DNA from: Massariosphaeria phaeospora
Lineage: Eukaryota; Ascomycota; Dothideomycetes; Pleosporales
Direction of reading: 5' to 3'
DNA length: 64,000 nt
Assembly: GCA_011032825.1 (NCBI GenBank)
Contig: JAADJZ010000026.1
Span: forward strand, 372,001 to 436,000
In this document: positions 55,567 to 64,000 of the stretch, piece by piece
How positions within the stretch are numbered: position 1 is the stretch's first letter
Layout: each line of letters opens with the position of its first letter
Position numbers and translations under genes: made by a program
The notes under the pieces: generated by a model
Seen by the model: only the letters and a program-made list of their open reading frames with translations
What the model was told of the DNA's origin: nothing
Database searches by the model: none

Positions 55567-56938
55567 CTAGTCTCTAGCTATGAGTGGTTCGTCCTTCACT
55601 AAGTTCAGCGGTACATGTGTCTCTGACGGCATTATTCGCTCTGACGGCGGCGTCTCTCCCTCTCTATCGAGCATCCTCGCGTCATTGGGGCGTGGTTGGC
55701 GGTTGAGCCACGTTTCGTCCCTCCACCACGGCGGCCGTCCGTCCGGACTGGTGATGGGCAGCTTCTTGGACAGTGCGACGTCATTCTCCATTCTGTCCAG
55801 AGGCACAGCGTCGTCAAAAATGCCTGCTTCCTCGCGCCTCCGCAGGGTAGACGCCAGCTCTGCTTCCATGAGGTTTTCGAAGAGAAGCTCCTTTGCGACC
55901 CATTCATCCTTGCGATTCTGCTCGAGCACTTCGGCTTCGGCGCGCAGCTGCTCACCGTCTTGGGTGGCCCAAAGTAGCTGTCGGCGGAGTAGTTGGAAAA
56001 GCTCCGGCGCCGGAAGGGACAGCTCGTGCGGTGTGAAGTTCATGTCGGGCGGGAATTGCACCATGATGGGGGCGCCCGGAGACGCCAGATCTTGCATGTA
56101 GATGACGTTGTTGTGGGCGTATTCCAGGTCTGCGTTTACCGGCGGCGGCGGCGGCAGTGTGGCGCTGGGCGGTGGATGCGAGGACGGCGAGGCGGGTGTT
56201 GAGCCTTTTTCTTGCCGCTTCTCGTTGTTGAGGACGAGCTTGATGCGCTGGAATTTATTCGAGGGGTTCGACGAGTGGTGCTTCGGGACGGGATCGGATG
56301 GCCGCAGGGCTTCGGTCTCGTGTACGGTCCGCATGTGCTTAGCAAGGGCGTCAGAGCGCGTGAATGAGCGGTCGCATTCTACGGACGTTAATACACAGGT
56401 CGCGTACAGCATACGAAGATCACTACTTACCCGGCAGCACACAGTAAAACGGTTTCTCCCTGGTGTGGCTTCGCATATGGGCTCTCAACGCATAGCCACT
56501 GGCGTGCGGTATCCCTTTGCGATTGCAGTCGCTCCACTCGCAGCTGTACTTCTTCTGCCGCGTGCCGATATGGTCCTCGTGCAGATGCTCGACCAAGTTG
56601 TCCATGTTCTCCAGGTCCCCAGCCTCGCAGCCATCCCACTTGCACGCCGAGACCTGGTCCTGGCCGAAGTCGTCCTCGGCCGACATGCCCGGGTGGTGCG
56701 GCGACGCGGGGACAGAGCCGTCCGTGTCTTCTGAGATGTCGCCAAAGTCCTCGGTGGGCGGCATGATGGCGGGCGGGTCGGAGTGTGCGCGGTGGGTAAG
56801 ACGGAGCCGTTTGCTAGGGCGGCCAGAGGGCTCGTGGTCGGGCGTGTTTTCATGTTCGATGCTCAGCCGCCGGCTCTTGACGTCGTCGGGGAAATAATCC
56901 GAAGGGTAGTCGGACAGGTCCGAGTTGGGCGAGTCCAT
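55567..56938 (-). CDS. C2H2 zinc-finger protein, Iec1/INO80-subunit-like
   Basis: Two exons on the minus strand, 56938-56431 and 56378-55567, intron 52 nt inside the third finger; 439 residues. After an acidic N-terminus (1-95) come three fingers: SACKWDGCEAG to LHEDH (Cys99, Cys104), SCEWSDCNRKG to MRSH (Cys133, Cys138, His154, His158), and FYCVLPECDRSFTRSDALAK (Cys166, Cys171, His184, His189). The spacing and ASGYALRAHMRSHTREKPFY recall the YY1-related Iec1 subunit of fission-yeast INO80. The C-terminal half has Pro-rich and helical stretches (PAPELFQLLRRQLLW, KDEWVAKELLFENLMEAEL). The Iec1 link is an inference from finger pattern. An in-frame ATG at 57076 would add 46 Pro/Ser/Arg-rich residues; 56938 is preferred because the acidic MDSPNSDLSDYPSD start suits the family. 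Confidence 0.82.
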
Positions 56939-57403
56939 GGTGGCAGTGGCGATGGGGAAGCGGGCGGACGAGCTTGCTGGTGAAGGTGTGAGTGAGCGCC
57001 GGCGCGTGCTGGCTGGCCCCGGGGGTGTCGCGCAGGCGCACGGTCCAGGTGTTGACTGCAGCTTCCCGTTGCACATTTTTAGCCGAACTCGACTCTCTCC
57101 CTCGTCTCACCTGCACCTGCCCTTCCTCACCACCCACCGGCCGCTCACTTCCGCTCAACGGAGTGTCACATACCAGAGTACTGAGTAAGTCGATTTTCAT
57201 TTGCTACAATAGCTTCTACTATGATGAAGCCTAGAGTTCTGCAATTCCAACATTTTCCTTCACCGGAACTTGCATGCGGACTAACTCTATACACTACACT
57301 TGACCTGATCCCACGCATTGCTCCTTCTCCATCCCATACTTCCTTTCGGAGACACGAAGCTAATTGTTGCCCTGTCTCACAGAAATCCATCCTCGCTCGC
57401 TCT
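56939..57403. other. Intergenic, C2H2 promoter / reductase 3' side
   Basis: 465 bp. The left 140 bp are open in the C2H2 frame (possible longer N-terminus). Otherwise nothing seen. Confidence 0.45.
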
Positions 57404-58491
57404 CTACCCCTCGGTGAATTGCATCATCTGCTCAGGGTACCGCGTACCGACCACCGTGAACTTCTTTAGGATCTCGGACAAGGCCGCCATATCCTCGTCG
57501 TTGAGTTTTGCTGGCTTCATGTTCTCCTGAATACGCTCCGACGTAGTTGCACCGGGAATTGGGATTATCTCAGGTAGTCCCTTCTTTCCGCTATGAGCAA
57601 GCACCCATCCCACAGCAATCTGTGCTGGTGTGACGCCCTTCTTCGACGCGATCTTCTCGACCTCGTGGACCAACTTGAGATTCTCACCGAATACCTCAGG
57701 CTGGAAGCGGGGGGAGATCTTGTTGAACGAGTCTGCTGGTATGTCGTCGAACGACTTGATCTGGCCAGTCTAGAGCGATATCAGCAGTGATATAGGCATG
57801 GAGCAAGCAAGCTTACCAGAAAGCCGCGCCCCAGAGGCGAGTATGCGATGATCGGGATGTCTAGCTCCGCACAGGTCTGCGCAACACCGTTCTCCAAGAT
57901 ATCAGTCGCCCACAACGAAAACTCGACTTCAACAGCCGAAATTGGGTGGACCTTGTGAGCCCTTCGGACTGTGTTCGCATTGACCTCTGATAGACTGATA
58001 CCACCCAACTTTCCAGCCTTCACGTAGTCCGCGATATAACTAATGGTCTCCTCGATCGGCGTGTTCGGATCGACTCGAGCACACTCGAACAGATCAAGAG
58101 ATTTCTTGCCATTGAGGTGCTTCAAGCACTCGTCGATACTGCGCTGGATGTTCTTTTTGCTCCCGTCTGGAGCCATGCCGCCCGCCACAAGGCCGCCTTT
58201 AATGGAAAGCACGATCTTGTCGGCGTCTTCGGGATACTTCGTAAAGTACTCGTTGAGGAGATGCAAGGAATTGCGTTCTGGAGTACCATAAAGTTCGCCG
58301 CCGTTCCACGCATTTGCGCCGAGGGAGAGCGCGGTGCGCATTGCGTCGAAGGACTGCTCCTGCGGTGGGGGACTGGCGCGCCATGTCAGGCCTGCAGACT
58401 GTCAGTTACGAACGCAAGATCTCAAAGGCATTGACGAACCCATGAGGCCGTAGCCAATGTCGCCGACGTCTTTGCCTACTAGTTTAACCAT
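57404..58491 (-). CDS. Aldo/keto reductase, pyridoxal reductase-like
   Basis: Three exons on the minus strand, 58491-58440, 58391-57817 and 57769-57404; introns 48 and 47 nt; 330 residues. Barrel landmarks: IGYGLMGLTWR, GANAWNGGELYGTPERNS (catalytic Tyr), DKIVLSIKGG (catalytic Lys), SLDLFECARVDPNTPIEET, GISLSEVNANTVRRAHKV, IIAYSPLGRGFLTG and the cofactor-binding IIPIPGATTSERIQEN. The overall pattern, including GGELYG and CARVDP, fits the S. pombe Plr1 type that reduces pyridoxal to pyridoxine with NADPH, but related reductases share it and the substrate is not proven. The exon 1 splice (Gly codon) is confirmed by the unbroken YGLMGLTW. Confidence 0.88.
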
Positions 58492-59380
58492 CTTGTCTGG
58501 TGTTTGGGGGTAGAGGCTTCGTATATGATATGAACAAAAGTAACAGTAGGTGTGGAAGTGGAAGTAACTGACGCGTAGATGATGTTGCTCTTGTGACTTT
58601 CAACTTGTCCTTCCTCAGACGCCTTTATATACCTTTCCAACACTCTTCAGCCTTAAAACCCCAAGATAGTGATAGTGAAATGCTCAGAAACAAAATTAGA
58701 AAATCCGGTTACATCAGGTACTGTTGATGTCACGGATTAGATTCCGCCCCACCTTTAGGCGTTAAGGGTATCTCCGCTAGAGCCATAGCTATACATAAAG
58801 CCCGGGCAGGCCACATTGTATTCCGTTTAAGGAAATGGTGCGCCGTAAAAAGTGGTAAACAAGAAATGCGGTCGGATTTGACGAGGTCGTTTCTCGGCCG
58901 TGATGGAGTTACAGACAATCCTGTGCGGATTCGTTGCGCATTACCATAAGACGGAGTTTGGACTTTGGACTTTATCGTCCGATAGATGGTATTAGGATTC
59001 TCGTAGGATTATAATAACCTCTTTTTGTCTCTGCAAAGCCTGTTCTAGTGAAATATGGTGAGGCGATTGAGACCAGCTGGTGCCAGCACCGGTTCCTGGC
59101 CTGCGGCGGTGTTGGTGCCTGTCTGATGGAAGCATATATCCGAAGGTTCGGGGTTAACGAGTATATTGTACAATAGAGATAGGTACTTCTTGAGAAGATC
59201 ATTTGGTAGGTGATTTTGTTGTCTAAATTGCTGGTATGTGCGCACTTTGTCAAACAGCGAGATGCCCGCGTCGCTGACTGACTGACAGACAGCATCGATG
59301 CCACCTAACCAAGCAGCCCCGAAGGAAAATATGAGAGCAGGACAAGACTGTCTTGCTCTAACCTGCTGTTGTGTTTCGCT
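58492..59380. other. Intergenic, reductase promoter / ceramidase 3' side
   Basis: 889 bp, AT-rich from about 58650 on. No gene or repeat supported. Confidence 0.45.
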
Positions 59381-60625
59381 CTACCGCGCCTTTCTAGCCG
59401 CCTCACTACCCTCCAGGTTCCTCAGCACCGCTCTCACAGGCCACACGAACCCCTCCTCGATACGGTCCGTCCGACCTTCTTCGAGCGTAACGAGGTACTC
59501 GACCAGCGCCATGCCCGTGTACGCGCCTATACCCGTGAGGATGTGCCACCAGCCGTGCAGCTCAAACACCAAGGCCCATGGCAAGCCGAGCTCGCGCTTG
59601 AACGCCGTGACGTGCGAGCAGAGGTGGAAGTCGATGTTCCAGAGGAAGTAGCCGAACAGGCCGGAGCCCAAGCCGAAAATCGCCATGGAGCCCAGCCGCT
59701 TCTGCGACTCTGGGTTGGTGACACGCTCGCGGATGAGGCGGCGCGCTTGGCGGACCACGAGCAAGATCATTATGGCGAAGACGAGCTCGTGCACGTAGAT
59801 CTCGTCGGCCCAGACGTGATAGATGGAGGCGGGGATAAGGGTGCCGAGGATGAGGAGCGTGGTTTTGAGGCGTTGGGTGGGCGTCGAGTTGAAGGTGGTG
59901 AGTTGGTGGAGGAGGGCGCCGACAGCGAGGAACATAGAGAGGTCGTCGCCTGGAGGTGTTAGATTGTGACACGGAGTTTGGGCGTGGCTGGCCGTGCGTC
60001 CCAGATATACTAGACATGTCTGATGTTGGAGGACTGGCGCTGATGTTTTGGGCTTCGCGAATAAAGTAAATGGCGAGAGGATGAGTAAACAAGGATAATG
60101 AATGAGCCAACACATACCCATCTGACTATGATATTTCAGCGTGATGTGAAACCAGGCCGAGAGTACTCCCACGCCGACGAGGCCCCAATATGGGAAAGCT
60201 AACGTTGAAAACAGGCCGCCATCCTCGCGATGCCGAACCCTGCGGATGCCATGGGCGCCATATATCACTAGGAAGGCATTTCTTGTTAGCAAGTTGCTTC
60301 GAAAATCGTATGTATATCGATCGGGAGTAAGAACATACCGTATGTTAGATTGGTAAGCGTATTGACGAATTCTGCGATGTACGGGGTGATAATGTAGTCC
60401 TTGCGGCAGCGAGTTAGCCCAGATGCTCGTCCCGAGGGCTGCCTATTCGAGTGCATACCTCTTCACAGAAGCTACACGATGTTAGTTAGCCTCGCGCAAG
60501 GAAACAAGCAATGCCACATGCAACGCCCCGCAGTGTAGTGTGGAAGATTCTTACTTGTGGTTGGAGTTCGGTGGCCCATGGACTCCTGTCACGGGGCCTT
60601 GTTGATACGGCCATCCTAGAGGCAT
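59381..60625 (-). CDS. Alkaline ceramidase
   Basis: Five exons on the minus strand, 60625-60555, 60471-60459, 60399-60339, 60267-60118 and 59949-59381; 287 residues. Exon 2 is only 13 nt (codes FCEE); it is needed to join GPPNSNHN to DYIITPYIAEFVNTLTN, the family's CEEDY opening. Zinc/catalytic residues of the CREST fold appear in SAWFHITLKYHSQMGDDLSM (His, Ser, Asp) and HGWWHILTG (two His). About seven helices. Yeast Ypc1/Ydc1 relatives hydrolyse (phyto)ceramide in the ER/Golgi. The start at 60625 (MPLGWPYQQGPVTG) was chosen because only this frame is in phase with exon 2; a nearby ATG at 60614 is out of phase. The fourth intron is 168 nt. Confidence 0.87.
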
Positions 60626-60820
60626 GATTCAAACTATGGTTAGATGTGGTAAAATGGAAGATGGAGGTCGAAATCAAATGTTGTTTGTCGTGAGATGTTA
60701 AGTGCAGGTGAGAAGAGAAAGCTTTGACCAATAGTAACCCCTGACCCCCGCGCTAGTCCCAAAATAGATGTCTATCACCAAGATGTAAAAAACTACAACC
60801 AACCCCAAATATCAAAAATG

Positions 60821-60906
60821 GGTCTTGCCGCGATTCGAACGCGGGGCCTCTCGCAAATGAGCTTAGGATACCCTAAGCGAGAATCATACCACTAGACCAC
60901 AAGACC
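60821..60906 (-). tRNA. tRNA-Pro (anticodon AGG) with ~15-nt intron
   Basis: On the minus strand GGTCTTG pairs with CAAGACC at the ends (7-bp acceptor stem). The D arm is TGGTCTAGTGGTATGAT, the anticodon stem CTCGC/GCGAG with loop TT-AGG-G then the intron after position 37 and T38, and the T arm CCGCG-TTCGAAT-CGCGG. The body matches fungal tRNA-Pro. CCA is not encoded, as expected. Confidence 0.93.
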
Positions 60907-62515
60907 GATGCTTAGTAATGAATGAGGGTCTGCTCAATTATGTTAATTATATACTGGGAAAGCGAGAGAGCTTCTGAAGTGCGTTTGCAGTTATGGATAG
61001 GTTTGTGCCGCGGTAAAGCAAGCCAAAGGCGGTGAAGGATTTATGGACAGGTGGGGATTGTGGGTACGCGAGAAGGATGTTCAATGACTACTTGGAAACC
61101 AACAAAAAGATCCATGCGGAGCAAACAAACTTTCCGATATGTCTCAGAGCCTTGGGAGTCCTGAAAAGCGTGAGTCTGGTCTCAGTGCTGGTTTTATATG
61201 GATTTCGAATATCGACATGGGCTAGATTGATAGGCCTAGTCTCCTCAATCCAATGCCATGGTAACCCCGAGATCGAGCAGTACAAGATCTAATCTAGATA
61301 CAGTGTGACCAGCAACCTGGTATGGAGTATATCTAGCCAGGTGCGTCTGCATGATGATTCGTTCTTCTCTTGGACAAACTGCACTTCGACCCAGAACTCC
61401 GTTACCCTAGCGTAGCATAGGCTCGGCCCTCACACCGCCGTCCAAAAGGAATGCAAGTCTATGCATGCGCATGTCTACTAAGCAAAGGAAAAACATACGT
61501 CCTCCAATGCTGTCCTTGCTAAGGTAGTAGTACATCTCTAACGGGATAACAACATGTTCCTAGCTTAGAGTGGCAGATCTTGTGCTTAGGTATTAGGAAA
61601 CCCAATCTTCAGCGCTCAAACACGTGCCTACTCTCTAAGTTGGATTAGATCTATGGCCAGATACAAACCGGAAGCATTTCGGCGAAATAAGCGGAGATGA
61701 GTGGCCGTCGTCCCTGGTAGCGCGTAATGGAAGAGAAATAACTTGTTCAATCAATCAATGAGAAACGGGCCAAGTGGCGTAGTCTAAGGCAAGCTTAATG
61801 CGTACTACTCCACAGTCTCAAAAGTGGTGAAGATGTTGTCTAGGGAGAATGAGGGGATGCAGATGACCTAAGAAGCGGAGATCCTGGCCCGTGCCCAGAA
61901 CGACACCAACCTTGGAATGTTCCCAGCCTCCCACACCATTCTATGAACCATCAGCCGGAAGCCTTTTCGCGCTTGAGCATCATCGCTGCAATACGGAGTA
62001 CACAGTATAATTATGGGTCCAAGCTCACGTAGAGCGATATATCTACATGTCGCGTCTCTGGACTGAAAAGCCGTTGAGTTGAGCCCTTCCCGCCGCTGAC
62101 GAGGGCACCCATGTCTCCACCGATGCTTGAGCGGGTGCGGAGTCTCCACGCGTGCTTGGCTTCGTTCCCCAGATCTCCCTGTCCTTTATTCCACCAATGG
62201 CGAGGCGGTCGGTCTCTCGTCGGCAGATAGTGCGGCATCACGGATAATCACCACCTACTGCATGCAACGAATGCCTGACGAATAGGCTGAAGGCCCTGCA
62301 CATCGACCTGTGATTTTACCCTAGCCGCGGACGACTTGCAGCTTGGAGACTCGGGAAGATGGACGGAGCTGTAGCTCAAGCGGGGGAATGCCAGGCCCAA
62401 TACCCCCCCTCCGGAATGCATATATGAGAGTGACTGTCAGCAAGATTGTGTTACAACCTCTTGTCGCCGACTTCCTCTCCTCGCATTGAGCTTGTAGAGC
62501 TTTGAAGTCGTCAAT
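60907..62515. other. Intergenic, 1.6 kb upstream of the transporter
   Basis: No supported gene. ORFs of 65-95 codons at 61032-61292 and 61868-62241 lack domains and bias. No repeats noted. The right end holds the transporter promoter. Confidence 0.45.
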
Positions 62516-64000
62516 ATGGGCCTCCCAACATTTCCCAAGATCTACAATGTCTACTTCCTGGCTATGGTCGCAACTATGGGTGGCATGCTCTTTGGTTTCG
62601 ATATTTCTTCAATGAGCGCCATTATTGGAACTAAACAGTACAGGTGAGTGCGTTCTCCTCAAGTGTCGTTCGGAATCTACCACTTGATCCCATCTAACAT
62701 CAAAATCTAGGAACTATTTCAACAACCCCAATGGACTCGCTCAAGGTGCTATTGGCTCCGCATTGGCTGCTGGATCCGTTGTCGGCTCGATCGTTGCTGG
62801 TCCTGTCTCCGATAAGATAGGACGTCGAAACTCATTGATGTTTTCCTGCATCTTTTGGCTCATTGGTACTTCACTGCAGGTTGCTACCAATGGTCGCGGC
62901 ATGCTGATTGCTGGGCGTGTTTTTAACGGTGTAACCGTTGGAATAACCTCATCCCAAGTGCCCGTCTATCTCGCCGAAGTTGCGAAGCACAGCCAACGTG
63001 GTGCCATCATTATCATCCAGCAACTTGCCATTGAATGGGGCATTCTTTTCATGTCAGTATAGGTACTCAAACAGACCGGCGGTAGCTAACACCAAAAAGG
63101 TACTTCATTGGCTATGGTTGCTCGTTTATTGGTACCGAAACGGATACGGCTTCCTTCCGAACAGCGTGGGGCATCCAGTTCGTCCCCTGTGTCTTCTTCA
63201 TGATCGGTCTTCCTTTCTTGCCGGAGTCGCCTCGATGGTTGGCTATGGTGGACCGCACCGACGAAGCAGTCCATATCCTTGCGAACATCCACGCCGGCGG
63301 CAATATCGAGGATCCGTATGTCATTGCAGAGTACGAGGAGATCGTCACGGTCCTTACTGCGGAACGGCTCGCCCCCAAGTCCTGGAGGAAGTTTGTCTAC
63401 AACGGCATGTGGCGCAGGACGTTGGCTGGATTCTCCGTTCAGGCGTGGCAACAACTATCGGGAGCGAACGTTATGGTAACTTTGCCCAAGTTATATTACA
63501 TTTATTGTGAGCTAATCATATTTTAGACATATTACGTAGTCTACATTTTCTACATGGCGGATCTCAAGGGCAACGTCAACTTGATCTCATCCGGCGTTCA
63601 GTATGCTCTGTTCATTCTGTTTTCGACTATCATGTTCTTCTTCGTCGACAAGATTGGTCGGAGGACATTGCTGGTATGGGGTGCTATCGCTATGGCCTTT
63701 TGCCACTTCGTCGTAGGCGGTGTACTTGGGTCGAACTACGAATATGTACCTGGTAAGCAAAGATCTCGTGCCCTTAAGTACTATGGTATGCTAATCATGC
63801 GTCAGGTGGTGTCGAGGGCGATGCGAATGTTGTTATGCGAGTAACTGGAGCGCCCGCTCATACCGTCATCGCATTCTCTTACCTTCTTATCATCATGTTT
63901 GTATTGCCCATACTCGTGCAGATTCCAACTAACGCCACACAGATACGCTCTGACTCTTGCGCCCATATGCTGGGTATATGCTGCCGAGGTGTGGTCCCTT
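62516..64000 (+). CDS. MFS sugar/quinate-type transporter (C-terminus beyond window)
   Basis: Exons 62516-62643, 62711-63052, 63100-63475, 63527-63752, 63806-63896 and 63943 to the edge; introns 46-67 nt; at least 407 residues. Sugar-porter signatures: MLFGFDISSMSAIIGT in helix 1, GPVSDKIGRRNSL (the G-x3-D-x-x-GRR loop), the R-x-x-x-G-x-x-x-G stretch in helix 4, PVYLAEVAKHSQRG, FLPESPRWL (the PESPR motif at the end of the first half), QAWQQLSGANVMTYYVVY in helix 7, DKIGRRTLL and WVYAAEVW near the cut. Such fungal proteins carry hexoses, lactose, inositol or quinate by proton symport; the substrate cannot be told. All joins are in phase. About 120 residues are missing at the right edge. Confidence 0.9.

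Overview
This window reads as nuclear DNA of a filamentous ascomycete (Pezizomycotina, perhaps Dothideomycetes; the class is an inference). The signs are many short spliceosomal introns (about 42-110 nt, a few up to about 240) with GT..AG ends and CTAAC/CTGAC-type branch sites, coding sequence rich in G/C at third positions, an intron-containing tRNA, and fungal families such as MED16, Mob2, CYP504-like P450, Pth11/rhodopsin-like proteins and GPI-anchored copper-type SOD. I rebuilt exon joins by hand from splice signals, phase and family conservation. No transposon, rRNA or CRISPR array was seen.

Layout. 0-8 kb: housekeeping block with TIM44 (cut by the left edge) divergent from mitoribosomal uS11m, a PPPDE/DeSI peptidase divergent from the YchF-type ATPase OLA1, then MED16. 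9.5-23 kb: Hst3/4-like sirtuin, a PI-PLC-X protein, a 7-exon rhodopsin-like membrane protein, a MAPEG protein, a CorA-like channel and a CYP504-type P450. 24-35 kb: a 7-exon STAND P-loop NTPase of about 2,300 residues with a long TPR-like tail, facing a 679-residue coiled-coil protein across 1.8 kb. 36.5-40 kb: divergent fumarylacetoacetase and homogentisate dioxygenase genes, with an extra ORF of strongly coding character overlapping the dioxygenase start. 40.4-45.6 kb: LEO1 divergent from MOB2, then ARF1. 47-52 kb: a GPI-anchored copper-only SOD-like protein and an RtcB-family RNA ligase fused to a beta-grasp-like N-terminus. 52.7-64 kb: two membrane proteins of unknown function, an Iec1-like C2H2 factor, an aldo/keto reductase, an alkaline ceramidase with a 13-nt exon, tRNA-Pro(AGG), and an MFS sugar-type transporter cut by the right edge.

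Functional links. The P450, homogentisate dioxygenase and fumarylacetoacetase fall on the phenylacetate/tyrosine to fumarate plus acetoacetate route; maleylacetoacetate isomerase is not here. MED16, LEO1, the sirtuin and the Iec1-like factor act on transcription or chromatin but are not adjacent enough to form a unit. The items most worth a second look are the RtcB fusion, the overlapping ORF at homogentisate dioxygenase, and the giant STAND protein.
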